64,000 nt of DNA from Mesorhizobium sp. ES1-4 (lineage in GTDB: Bacteria; Pseudomonadota; Alphaproteobacteria; Rhizobiales; Rhizobiaceae): assembly GCF_020164745.1 (NCBI RefSeq), contig NZ_JAIUGV010000006.1, forward strand, positions 62,001-126,000. Reading direction: 5' to 3'. The position numbers and the translations under genes were made by a program. Shown here piece by piece: positions 17,031-25,528 of the stretch (the stretch's first letter is position 1; each line of letters begins with the position of its first letter). Under the pieces are notes generated by a model, which saw only the letters and a list, made by a program, of their open reading frames with translations, was not told the DNA's origin and searched no databases.

Positions 17031-18605
17031 CTACCTCCCGCCAAGCTGTTGCGCGAGCATGAAGCCCGACGCAGCACCGGTGCCGGCACCCGGCCATGTC
17101 GCGGCGCCGGTCAGGTGCAGATTGGCGACCGGTGTGTTCCAGCCGGCATAACCTCGCGCCGGCCTAAACAGGAAATTCTGCGCCAGATGATGGCTGCCGC
17201 AGATCTGGTCGCCGCCAACGAGGTTAGGGTTTTCGCGCTCGAGGTCGATCGGCGAGAACACCGAGCGGCCAAGGATCTTCGCACGCAGGCCGGGCGCATA
17301 GGTTTCGATGATGTCGAGCACCCGGTCGGCGTAGGCCTCCTTCACCTCATCCCAATGGGCCGGCGCGATCTTGGCGGCGACGTCGCCGAGGATCTCTGCC
17401 GGCAGCGTGCGCACCTGCACCCACAGCACATGCTTGCCCGCAGGCGCGCGTGACGGGTCGATCGCCGTCGGCTGGCCGACGACTAGTACCGGTTCGTCCG
17501 GCAGCATGCCGGCCATAGCCTGCTGATAGGTGCGCGACATCTGGTCGAGCGATGGCGCCAGATGCACATAAGCGAACTGCCGAAGCTCCGCCCCGGCGCG
17601 CCAGTCCGGCAGGTCGTCGAGCGCCAGGTGGATCATCATCGTGCCGGGCGCGTGGCGGAATTTTCGCATCGCCGTGTCGAACCTGGCGTCGCCCGAACCA
17701 TTGGGCAGCAGCTTGCCGGTCAGCGCCTTGGGCGCAACGCCGGCAATGACCGCCCTGGTCGCCGTATGGGTCTCACCGGAAGCCAGCCGCACGCCGGTCG
17801 CCTTGCCGCCGGAAACCGTGATTTCGGCCACCTCGGCCCCGGTGACGATCTTGCCGCCGGCTGACGTCACCATGCCCGACAAGGCGCGGACGATGGTGTC
17901 GGCGCCGCCCTTGCCAAGCACCATGCCGAAACTCTGGTTGGCCATCGATTCCAGATAAGGGAACACGGCGCCGCCGGCGATGTCGGGGGCGAAGTCGAGA
18001 TGCATGCCCCAGGTGGCGAGCGTTGCGCGCACATGCGGCGACTCGAAGTTTTCCTCGAGCCAGGCGCGCGGCAACGACAGCAGCAAGCGCCCCGTGTCGA
18101 GCGCGCCGGACATGCCTTTCCTGCGCCACAGGTTCCATGCCGTACCGGCAAGCGCGCGGGCGTTCATCGGAGAGCCCAGCAGGCGAAACAGATGCTCGGC
18201 TTCAGCCGGAAACGCGGCGACCAGCCTGCGCCATGTCGCGGCATCGGCGGCGGAGAACGCTGTCATTCGGGCGGCGGTCTTTTCCAGGTCGTTGCTGACA
18301 CCGAACCAGCGTCCGTCAGGGAAGGCGCTGGCGAAACAATCGGCGACGGGCGCGAACTCCAGCCCCTGCGCTTTCAATTCATTTGCATATTTCCGATGGA
18401 AGGCCGAGCCGGCAAACAGGCTCAGATTCATCGCGCCGAAGTCGTGACGGAAGCCGGGAAGCGTGAATTCGCGGGTCTGGACGGCGCCGCCGATGGTAGC
18501 GCTGCGCTCGAAAATCCCGATTTTCCAGCCTTTGAGCGCCAGATGCGCTGCGCATGCCAAAGTGTTGTGGCCCGCCCCGACAAAGATGGCGTCGAACTCG
18601 CTCAC
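17031..18605 (-). CDS. NAD(P)/FAD-dependent oxidoreductase, phytoene-desaturase-like
   Basis: The 524-residue flavoprotein starts with the FAD Rossmann motif FVGAGHNTLACAAHLALKG (residues about 7-26) and FERSATIGGAVQT (33-45). Near the C-terminus is the CrtI/amine-oxidase motif LHLTGAATWPGAGTGAASGFML. It resembles a second protein at 19647-21218 across its whole length, including CxxVGQP and NLVGGD segments, so the two are paralogues. It is divergent from the cyclase-family gene, with an operator-like palindrome 17 bp before its start. Oxidation of an indole-derived alcohol or heterocycle is conceivable, but the substrate is unknown. Confidence 0.85.
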   Translation of the reverse strand: MSEFDAIFVGAGHNTLACAAHLALKGWKIGIFERSATIGGAVQTREFTLPGFRHDFGAMNLSLFAGSAFHRKYANELKAQGLEFAPVADCFASAFPDGRWFGVSNDLEKTAARMTAFSAADAATWRRLVAAFPAEAEHLFRLLGSPMNARALAGTAWNLWRRKGMSGALDTGRLLLSLPRAWLEENFESPHVRATLATWGMHLDFAPDIAGGAVFPYLESMANQSFGMVLGKGGADTIVRALSGMVTSAGGKIVTGAEVAEITVSGGKATGVRLASGETHTATRAVIAGVAPKALTGKLLPNGSGDARFDTAMRKFRHAPGTMMIHLALDDLPDWRAGAELRQFAYVHLAPSLDQMSRTYQQAMAGMLPDEPVLVVGQPTAIDPSRAPAGKHVLWVQVRTLPAEILGDVAAKIAPAHWDEVKEAYADRVLDIIETYAPGLRAKILGRSVFSPIDLERENPNLVGGDQICGSHHLAQNFLFRPARGYAGWNTPVANLHLTGAATWPGAGTGAASGFMLAQQLGGR

Positions 18606-18621
18606 GCCCCGTTCCCATTTC

Positions 18622-18635
18622 CTTTATGCTTAAAG
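18622..18635. promoter_or_regulatory. Putative MarR operator 4 (CTTTATGCTTAAAG)
   Basis: This 14-bp inverted repeat has one mismatched central pair and fits YTTYAWGCTTRAAR. It is in the 118-bp spacer between divergent starts at 18605 (minus) and 18724 (plus), very close to the minus start, so binding could block initiation on that side and affect both operons. Confidence 0.55.
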
Positions 18636-18723
18636 ATAATTGCAGATGCATATGTTTTCGTCTAGTAGGATATTAAGGGCCGAGACGAGCCTTGATCATT
18701 ACCGAAAAGAGGGAACAGAGACC

Positions 18724-19515
18724 ATGGACACGCAAAAACTCCTCGGCGAAGTCGCCGGCCAGCTGCTTTCGGGCACCATCAAGGTGGTCGACCTGTCGGC
18801 GCCGCTCGGACCCGACACGCCGCTGATCAAGCTGCCGCCGGAACTCGCGGTCGACACGCCGAAGGTCGAGATCCATAACATCTCCCGTTATGACAAGAAC
18901 GGTCCTTGGTGGGCATGGAACTGGCTGAAGCTCGGCGAGCACTCGGGCACGCATTTCGATGCGCCGCAGCACTGGATCAGCGGTAAAGACTATCCGGACG
19001 GCGCCACCGACACCATTCCGGCGCAGAATTTCGTTGGCCCGGTCAATGTCATCGACTGCTCGAAGGAAGCGGCCGCCGATCACGACTTCCTCCTCACCGT
19101 CGACCACATCAAGGCCTGGGAAGCCGAGCATGGCGCCATCAATGCGGGTGAATGGGTGGTGATGCGCACCGACTGGTACAAGCGCAACGGCTCGGAAGCC
19201 GAATTCCTCAACGCCAACGAGACCGGTCCGCACACGCCGGGCCCGACGGCCGAAGCCATCCAGTATCTGATCAGCAAGGACATCAAGGGTTGGGGCTCGG
19301 AGACCATCGGCACCGATGCCGGCAAGGCCGGGGGCATGGAGCCGCCATTCCCGGCGCACACGCTGATGCACAAGGCCAACCGCTACGGCCTCGCCAGCCT
19401 CTGCAACCTTGACCAGCTGCCGCCGAGGGGCGCGATCCTGATCGCCGCGCCGCTCAAGATCGAGCACGGCACCGGCAGCCCGATCCGCGCACTGGCGCTG
19501 GTATCGGGCAACTAG
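18724..19515 (+). CDS. Cyclase-family metal-dependent hydrolase (kynurenine formamidase / isatin hydrolase fold)
   Basis: The 263-residue protein has the cyclase superfamily signature HSGTHFDAPQHW (residues about 75-86), in which His and Asp bind a divalent metal (Mn or Zn). The upstream LSAPLGPDTPLI strand is also typical. Family members open cyclic amides or hydrolyse formamides: kynurenine formamidase acts on N-formylkynurenine and isatin hydrolase on isatin. I chose ATG 18724, after a purine-rich GAGGGAACAGAGACC. It is first in a plus-strand operon with a flavoenzyme, a MarR regulator and a 2-oxoacid oxidoreductase. Followed by an aryl-glyoxylate-type oxidoreductase, isatin-to-isatinate hydrolysis is an attractive but unproven role. 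Confidence 0.88.
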   Translation: MDTQKLLGEVAGQLLSGTIKVVDLSAPLGPDTPLIKLPPELAVDTPKVEIHNISRYDKNGPWWAWNWLKLGEHSGTHFDAPQHWISGKDYPDGATDTIPAQNFVGPVNVIDCSKEAAADHDFLLTVDHIKAWEAEHGAINAGEWVVMRTDWYKRNGSEAEFLNANETGPHTPGPTAEAIQYLISKDIKGWGSETIGTDAGKAGGMEPPFPAHTLMHKANRYGLASLCNLDQLPPRGAILIAAPLKIEHGTGSPIRALALVSGN

Positions 19516-19646
19516 GGCGAGGTGGGTCTTCGGGAGAAGATCATGCACGCGGGTAATGTGATGGTGAAGTCGAGGCAGCCGTCCTGGAGCGTCAGCGCTC
19601 TACGGCGCCCGCCTCTGACCAAATCCCACCCCCCAGAGCGCGGTCG

Positions 19647-21218
19647 ATGAAAGCGCCCGATCACATCATCGTCGGCAGCGGCATCAACGCGCTGGTCTGC
19701 GCGGCGATGCTCGGCGCCAAGGGTGCCAAGGTGCTTGTACTTGAACGCAACGACCGCATTGGCGGCTGCGTGCGCACCGAGGAGATCACCGCGCCCGGCT
19801 TCATCCATGACGTGATGGCGACGACCTTCGTGCTGTTCATCACCTCGCCGGCCTTCGCGGCACTTGGTGCCGACCTTGCGCGGCACGGCTTGGAGTTCTG
19901 CCATACCCGCACGCCGACCGGCGTGCTGCGGCCGGACGGCAGCCATGCGGTGCTCAGCACCGACCGCGCCGCCAATGTCGCGGCAATCAATGCGATCGCC
20001 GCGGGCGATGGCGATCGCCATGCGGAGGATGTCGCTGGCGTCGAGCGCAATGCAGGCCTGTTGTTCGGCCTGCTCGGCGGCAGCCTGTGGTCTTATCCGA
20101 CCGCGAAGCTGCTGGCGGGCGACGCCTGGCGGCGCGGTCCGCGCGGCCTTGCCGCCTTTCTGGGTGAGGCCCTGGTGCCGGCGCGCAGCTGGCTGGAGAG
20201 CACCTACCAGTCCGAAACCATCCGTGCGCTCTGGGCGCCGTGGGTGCTGCATGCAGGGCTTGGCCCGGAGGATGCCTTTTCCGGCCAGATCGCCAAGGTC
20301 ATCGCTTTCGCGCTGGAGGCGGCAGGCGCGCCGATCGTCAAGGGCGGGACGAAGAACCTGCTGTCCGCATTCGAGGCGCTCATCACCGAGCACGGCGGCG
20401 TCATTGCCACCGACTCCGACGTTGCCTCCATCATCCTGGCCGGCGGCCGCGCCACCGGCGTGCGGCTGGCCTCGGGCGAGATGGTCCATGCCAGGAAGAG
20501 CGTCATCTGCTCGGTTACGCCGACGCAGCTCTACGGACGCCTTCTCGGCACGGATGCTCCCAAAGCCGATGTCGAGGCGACGCGGAAATACCGCCACGGC
20601 AAGGGCAACTTTCAGATCCATTATGCCCTCGACAGACCGCCGGTATGGCGCGGCGAAGGGCTGGACAAGGTGGCTTTGCTGCATCTGACGCCGGGGCTCG
20701 ATGGCGTCTCGAAAGCCTGCAACGAAGCGGCGCGCGGCATGCTGCCCGAGGTGCCGACCATCTGTGTCGGCCAGCCGCATGCGCTCGATCCTTCGCGCTG
20801 CCCCGAGGGCAAGGCGATCCTGTGGCTGCAACTGCCCGAGGCGCCCCGCCACATCAAGGGCGATGCCGCCGGCAAATTGCAGGCACCGGCCGACGGGCAG
20901 TGGACGACCGAGTTGCGCGAGGGCTACGCCGACCGTGCCGAAACGATCCTCGCCAGCCACATTGATGGCTTCAAGGACAGCATCATCGCGCGCCGCGCCT
21001 ATTCGCCGGCCGATCTCGAAGCGATGAACATCAATCTGGTCGGTGGCGATCCGTACGGCGGTTCCTCCACTATCGATCAGTCCTTCCTGTGGCGGCCGTT
21101 CAAGACCAGCCGCAACCACCAGACCGGCATCAAGGGCCTCTACCATATCGGTGCCTCGACCCATCCCGGTGCCGGCCTTGGCGGCGGCTCCGGTTTCCTG
21201 CTGGCGGGGAGGCTGTAA
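19647..21218 (+). CDS. NAD(P)/FAD-dependent oxidoreductase, phytoene-desaturase-like (paralogue)
   Basis: This 523-residue flavoprotein has IIVGSGINALVCAAMLGAKG (residues about 7-26), LERNDRIGGCVRTEEI, and a C-terminal FAD motif YHIGASTHPGAGLGGGSGFLL. Its length and order of motifs match the protein at 17031-18605, its divergent neighbour. It follows the cyclase gene by 131 bp and its stop overlaps the MarR start (TAATG). It may oxidise a pathway intermediate such as an alcohol or dihydro-heterocycle; the reaction is not identifiable from sequence. Confidence 0.85.
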   Translation: MKAPDHIIVGSGINALVCAAMLGAKGAKVLVLERNDRIGGCVRTEEITAPGFIHDVMATTFVLFITSPAFAALGADLARHGLEFCHTRTPTGVLRPDGSHAVLSTDRAANVAAINAIAAGDGDRHAEDVAGVERNAGLLFGLLGGSLWSYPTAKLLAGDAWRRGPRGLAAFLGEALVPARSWLESTYQSETIRALWAPWVLHAGLGPEDAFSGQIAKVIAFALEAAGAPIVKGGTKNLLSAFEALITEHGGVIATDSDVASIILAGGRATGVRLASGEMVHARKSVICSVTPTQLYGRLLGTDAPKADVEATRKYRHGKGNFQIHYALDRPPVWRGEGLDKVALLHLTPGLDGVSKACNEAARGMLPEVPTICVGQPHALDPSRCPEGKAILWLQLPEAPRHIKGDAAGKLQAPADGQWTTELREGYADRAETILASHIDGFKDSIIARRAYSPADLEAMNINLVGGDPYGGSSTIDQSFLWRPFKTSRNHQTGIKGLYHIGASTHPGAGLGGGSGFLLAGRL

Positions 21219-21700
21219 TGGAACAGAAGCTCTCCGAAAAGCGCGAGCGCATTTCGACGCTGGGCCAGATCGGCCTGCAGCAATTCGCGCCCTATCTGAT
21301 GAACCGCATCATGGGCCGCTACAACGCCACTCTTCGCGATGATTTTCGCAAGCAGGGCCTGACCATTTCGCAGGTGCGCACGCTCGCCGTGCTGTCGGTC
21401 ACCGACGGCGTCACCGTTAACGACCTATCGATCTATACGGTGATCGAGCAGTCAACTTTGAGCCGCACGCTCGACACTCTGGAGGGCCAGGGATTCGTAC
21501 GGCGCGAGCAAGGGGTCACCGACAGCCGCATCCGCCATGTGTTCCTGACCGATGAAGGCCGGGCCGAATTTACCCGCGCCTGGCCGGCCATGCATGACGC
21601 GTTCGAGGCGATGTTCGACGATGTCGACGATGCCGAATATTCCGCGCTCATCGCGACGCTTCTGAAAATGCTCAAAAATATTCGCAAGCACGACATCTGA
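21218..21700 (+). CDS. MarR family transcriptional regulator (second)
   Basis: The 160-residue protein contains the winged helix: TISQVRTLAVLSVTDGVTVNDLS, the recognition region VIEQSTLSRTLDTLEGQGFV, and the wing RREQGVTDSRIRHVFLTDEG. The start ATG overlaps the flavoenzyme stop and is preceded by GGGGAGG. It differs clearly from the MarR at 7944-8414, so the region has two regulators. Auxin-degrading plant-associated bacteria are known to use MarR repressors for their catabolic loci. Likely targets are the shared palindromes at 3463, 4340, 11529 and 18622. Confidence 0.9.
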   Translation: MEQKLSEKRERISTLGQIGLQQFAPYLMNRIMGRYNATLRDDFRKQGLTISQVRTLAVLSVTDGVTVNDLSIYTVIEQSTLSRTLDTLEGQGFVRREQGVTDSRIRHVFLTDEGRAEFTRAWPAMHDAFEAMFDDVDDAEYSALIATLLKMLKNIRKHDI

Positions 21701-21747
21701 TGCATGTCGCCCAAAAGTGGACCCGGTTTTGGGGAAACGACATGCAT
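21700..21747. repeat. Intergenic palindromic element with ATGCATGTCG arms
   Basis: ATGCATGTCG at 21700-21709 and CGACATGCAT at 21738-21747 are perfect inverted repeats. An inner partial stem (CCAAAAGTGG, then CCGGTTTTGG) fills the loop. It starts on the last base of the MarR stop codon and precedes the oxidoreductase gene. This has the look of a dispersed rhizobial intergenic repeat; it may act as an attenuator between regulator and enzyme genes. Confidence 0.7.
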
Positions 21748-21804
21748 AAACAGGGACTCTAGATTACGCGCCGCCGCTGTCGGCGGCAACGGAAGGAGGC
21801 AGAC

Positions 21805-23958
21805 ATGGCCGAACGGTCTTTTGCCAAGGAAGTCGAAAAGCTCAGGCTCGGGGCGGGCGAGGAATTCGCCGGCGAGGGCATCCTCGCCATCACCAAGGCG
21901 CTGCTGCAATGCGGCGTCGGCTATGTCGGCGGCTACCAAGGCGCGCCGATCAGCCATCTGATGGACGTGCTGGCCGACGCGCAGGACATTCTGGGCGAGC
22001 TCGGCGTGCATTTCGAGGCCAGTGCTTCGGAAGCGACCGCCACCGCCATGCTCGCTGCCTCGGTGCATTATCCGATCCGCGGCGCTGCGACCTTCAAGTC
22101 GACCGTAGGCACCAATGTCGCCTCCGACGCACTGGCCAATCTCGCGTCCGGCGGCGTCACCGGCGGCGCGCTGATCATCGTCGGCGAGGACTATGGCGAA
22201 GGCTCTTCCATCATGCAGGAACGCAGCCACGCCTTCGCCATGAAGAGCCAGGTCTGGCTGCTCGACCCGCGCCCCAACCTGCCGTCGATCGTCAAGGCGG
22301 TGGAGGACGGTTTCGAGCTTTCGGAGATTTCCAACACGCCGGTCATGCTGCAGGTGCGCATCCGCTGCTGCCATGTCCATGGCCATTTCATCGCGAAGGA
22401 CAACAAGCGCCCGCCGATGACGGTCGCCGATGCGCTCGAAGCGCCGCGCCGCGACACCGGCCGCATTGTTCTGCCGCCCGCTTCGTTCCTGCACGAGAAG
22501 GAAAAAGTGGCGAAGCGCTGGCCGGCGGCGGTCGATTTCATCCGCAAGAACAGGATCAACGAATTCTTCGGCTCTGACCACGGCTCGGTCGGCATCGTCA
22601 TGCAGGGCGGCATGTACAATTCGGTCGTCCGCGCCCTGCAGCGTCTCGGCCTCGCCGACACCTATGGCGACACCGACGTGCCGCTCTACGTGCTCAACGC
22701 CGTCTATCCGCTGATCGACGATGAGTTTCTGTCCTTTTGCGAAGGCAAGCAGGCCGTGCTGGTCGTCGAGGAAGGGCAGCCCAACTATATCGAACAGGCC
22801 TTTGCCGCGATGCTGCACAAGGCCGGGCGCGGCACAAGGCTGGTCGGCAAGGAATATCTGCCGATGGCCGGCGAGTATACCGGCCAGGTCATGCTCGACG
22901 GCATCGGCGCCTTCCTGCGCGCCGAGGCGCCGCATCTGTTGCCGGGCGAGGTGCGTGCGCCCAACAAGGTTGGCGATGGCGTCGACACATCAGACCTGAT
23001 CAATGTCGTGCCGGGCCGTCCGCCGGGCTTCTGCATCGGCTGCCCGGAACGGCCGATCTTTGCCGCGACCAAACTGGTCGAGCAGGAGTTGGGCAAGCAC
23101 CACATCGCCTCCGACATCGGCTGCCATCTGTTTTCGATCATGCCGCCCTTCGAGCTCGGCGCCACCACAATGGGCTACGGGCTGGGGCCGGCCTCGGCCT
23201 CGGCCTTCAATTCGCCCGACGCCAAACGCCGCTCGATCTCCTTCGTCGGCGATGGCGGCTTCTGGCACAACGGCCTGACCTCCTCGATCGGCAACGCCGT
23301 GTTCAACAAGAATGATGGCGTCATCGTCATCGTCGACAATTTCTACTCGGCCGCGACTGGCGGGCAGGACATCCTGTCATCGCGCGCGGGCAACAAGACC
23401 AAGTCGACCAAACATCCGATCACCGAAGCGGTGAAAGGCATGGGGGTCAAATGGCTGCGCCATGTCGACCGTACCTACGATGTCGGCAAGATGCAGGATA
23501 CGTTGCGCGAGGCGCTGACGACGGACGAGAAAGGTCCGAAGATCATCGTCGCCTCCTCCGAATGCATGCTCAACCGCCAGCGCCGCGAAAAGCCGCTGGT
23601 CGACAAGGCGATCAAGGGCGGCGAGCGCGTGGTAAAGCCGAAGTTCGGCGTCGACGAGGACATCTGCACCGGCGACCACGCCTGCATGCGGCTGTCCGGC
23701 TGTCCGTCGCTGTCGGTGAAATCGCTCGACGATCCGCTGCGCGACGATCCGGTGGCGCATATCGACCAGAACTGCGTCGGCTGCGGCAATTGCGGCGAGG
23801 TCGCCGACGCCGCGGTGCTGTGCCCATCCTTCTACCGCGCCGATGTCGTCCACAACCCCAGCCGCTGGGGCCGGTTTGTGGAATCCGCGCGCCGTTCCAT
23901 GATCAACCTGTTGCAGCACCGCCGCGAAAGCCGGCGATTGACCTTCGCCGATGCTTGA
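21805..23958 (+). CDS. Indolepyruvate-type 2-oxoacid:ferredoxin oxidoreductase, alpha (TPP, Fe-S) subunit
   Basis: The 717-residue protein has an N-terminal pyrimidine-binding transketolase domain (EGILAITKALLQCGV to about residue 230), the FCIGCPERP segment (409-417), and the TPP motif GDGGFWHNG (482-490) with N further on. C-terminal ferredoxin motifs are C621-x2-D-x2-C627-x5-C633-P and C657-x2-C660-x2-C663-x9-C673-P. The enzyme converts an aryl 2-oxoacid plus CoA to an aryl-acyl-CoA, CO2 and reduced ferredoxin. GGAAGGAGG precedes the ATG. Its stop overlaps the beta gene by 8 bp. Indolepyruvate is the classic substrate; isatinate (2-aminophenylglyoxylate) is my contextual suggestion, because the product would be 2-aminobenzoyl-CoA. 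Confidence 0.88.
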   Translation: MAERSFAKEVEKLRLGAGEEFAGEGILAITKALLQCGVGYVGGYQGAPISHLMDVLADAQDILGELGVHFEASASEATATAMLAASVHYPIRGAATFKSTVGTNVASDALANLASGGVTGGALIIVGEDYGEGSSIMQERSHAFAMKSQVWLLDPRPNLPSIVKAVEDGFELSEISNTPVMLQVRIRCCHVHGHFIAKDNKRPPMTVADALEAPRRDTGRIVLPPASFLHEKEKVAKRWPAAVDFIRKNRINEFFGSDHGSVGIVMQGGMYNSVVRALQRLGLADTYGDTDVPLYVLNAVYPLIDDEFLSFCEGKQAVLVVEEGQPNYIEQAFAAMLHKAGRGTRLVGKEYLPMAGEYTGQVMLDGIGAFLRAEAPHLLPGEVRAPNKVGDGVDTSDLINVVPGRPPGFCIGCPERPIFAATKLVEQELGKHHIASDIGCHLFSIMPPFELGATTMGYGLGPASASAFNSPDAKRRSISFVGDGGFWHNGLTSSIGNAVFNKNDGVIVIVDNFYSAATGGQDILSSRAGNKTKSTKHPITEAVKGMGVKWLRHVDRTYDVGKMQDTLREALTTDEKGPKIIVASSECMLNRQRREKPLVDKAIKGGERVVKPKFGVDEDICTGDHACMRLSGCPSLSVKSLDDPLRDDPVAHIDQNCVGCGNCGEVADAAVLCPSFYRADVVHNPSRWGRFVESARRSMINLLQHRRESRRLTFADA

Positions 23959-25528
23959 CGAGACCTCGCCCCTGCGCCCGAAGGCGGGCGCAACCGAAGA
24001 CGAAGGCGCCATCAAGTTGGCCGTGCTGGCGGTCGGCGGCCAGGGCGGCGGCGTGCTGGCCGACTGGATCACCGACGTCGCCGAACGCAACGGCTACGTC
24101 GCGCAATCGACCTCGGTCGCAGGCGTCGCCCAGCGCACCGGCGCCACGATCTACTATATCGAAATGGCCCGCGACACCGGCCGGCTGCCGGTCTTTGCGC
24201 TGTCGCCCTCGCAGGGCGATGTCGACATCCTGATCGCCGCCGAATTGATGGAAGCCGGCCGCGCCATCATCCGTGGTTTTGTCACACCCGAGCGCACCAC
24301 GCTGATCGCCTCGTCGCACCGCATCGCCGCCGTATCGGAAAAGATCGAGCCTGGCGACGGCCGGGCCTCGTCTTCCAAGGTGCATGCGACGGCGCAGGCC
24401 GCGTCGAAGCGCTTCATCGCCTTCGACATGGAGAAGATCGCCGCCGACAACGGTTCGATGATCTCGGCGAGCCTGCTCGGCGCGCTGGCGGGTTCGGACG
24501 CGCTGCCGTTCACGCGCGAAAGCTATGAACAGGCGATCGGCGCCGGCGGCCGTGGCGTCAAGCCCAGCCTTGCCGCCTTCGCCGCCGCCTATGATCGCGC
24601 ACGCGGCACGGCGGGGCCGGTGCCAAAGCCAGTTGAACCGGCTATCGTGGAATCCGCTCTCGGAGCGGGGCGGGTCAGCGGCCCGCAAAACCTGCTGCAG
24701 GGGTGGCAGGCGCTCGCCGCCCGCATCGACCGGATGCCCATGGCGGTGCGCGACATGGCGCTTCGTGGTCTGCGAAAGGTCGTCGACTATCAGGACATCG
24801 CCTATGGTGGCGAGTATCTCGACCGGCTGGACAAGGCCGTCGCGCTGGATGACGCCGACCATGCCCATGCGCTGTCAATCGCCGCCGCCAAGCATCTGGC
24901 CAACGCCCTGTGCTATGATGACATGATCCGCGTCGCCGACCTGAAAACGCGCTCGACGCGCGACAGGCGTGTGCGCAAGGAGGTTGGCGTCAAGGATGGC
25001 TCGATCCTGCAGGTGACCGAATATTTCCATCCCCGCATCGAGGAGTTCTGCGGCACGCTGCCGGCAGGACTCGGCAGCTACATCGAGAGCCGGCCGAAGC
25101 TCGCCGCCTTCCTCGACCGCCGCATCAACCATGGCCGGCGCATCCGCACCGACAGCTTTGCCGGTTTTGCCGCCCTCTGGTTCATCGGCGGCCTGCGCCG
25201 CTGGCGCCGCAGCCTGCTGCGCCACAAGGTCGAGACGGCGCATCTGGAAAATTGGTATGCGCTGGCGCTTGGCTACGTGCCTTCAGACTATGCCGTTGCC
25301 GTGGAAATCCTCAATTGCCGTCGGCTGATCAAGGGCTACAGCGACACGCATGTGCGCGCCCAGTCGAAATTCGACCGTGTGCTGTCGGCGCTGCCCGTGG
25401 TCGAGGGCCGCACCGACGCCGCCGACTGGATACGCCGTCTGCGCGAGGCGGCTTTGAAGGACGAGAAGGGCGGCATGCTCGACGGCGCGCTGAAGACCGT
25501 GGCGACGCTGGGATCTCCAAACACCTGA
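23951..25528 (+). CDS. Indolepyruvate-type 2-oxoacid:ferredoxin oxidoreductase, beta/gamma-domain subunit
   Basis: The 525-residue protein starts with the gamma-type domain AVGGQGGGVLADWITDVAE (about 28-46), STSVAGVAQRTGAT and ILIAAELMEAGRA, shared by catalytic gamma subunits of pyruvate and indolepyruvate oxidoreductases. The second half (about 220-510) is a long helical extension found in large proteobacterial versions, much longer than the roughly 200-residue archaeal IorB. It is translationally coupled to the alpha subunit (8-bp overlap). Together they form the CoA-acylating oxidoreductase. It is the last gene of the plus-strand operon begun at 18724. Confidence 0.87.
   Translation: MLDETSPLRPKAGATEDEGAIKLAVLAVGGQGGGVLADWITDVAERNGYVAQSTSVAGVAQRTGATIYYIEMARDTGRLPVFALSPSQGDVDILIAAELMEAGRAIIRGFVTPERTTLIASSHRIAAVSEKIEPGDGRASSSKVHATAQAASKRFIAFDMEKIAADNGSMISASLLGALAGSDALPFTRESYEQAIGAGGRGVKPSLAAFAAAYDRARGTAGPVPKPVEPAIVESALGAGRVSGPQNLLQGWQALAARIDRMPMAVRDMALRGLRKVVDYQDIAYGGEYLDRLDKAVALDDADHAHALSIAAAKHLANALCYDDMIRVADLKTRSTRDRRVRKEVGVKDGSILQVTEYFHPRIEEFCGTLPAGLGSYIESRPKLAAFLDRRINHGRRIRTDSFAGFAALWFIGGLRRWRRSLLRHKVETAHLENWYALALGYVPSDYAVAVEILNCRRLIKGYSDTHVRAQSKFDRVLSALPVVEGRTDAADWIRRLREAALKDEKGGMLDGALKTVATLGSPNT

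Noticed and set aside
19512..21164. 550-codon open frame on the minus strand opposite the second flavoenzyme
   Set aside because: Antisense to a protein with clear FAD motifs; no recognisable domain in the antisense product.
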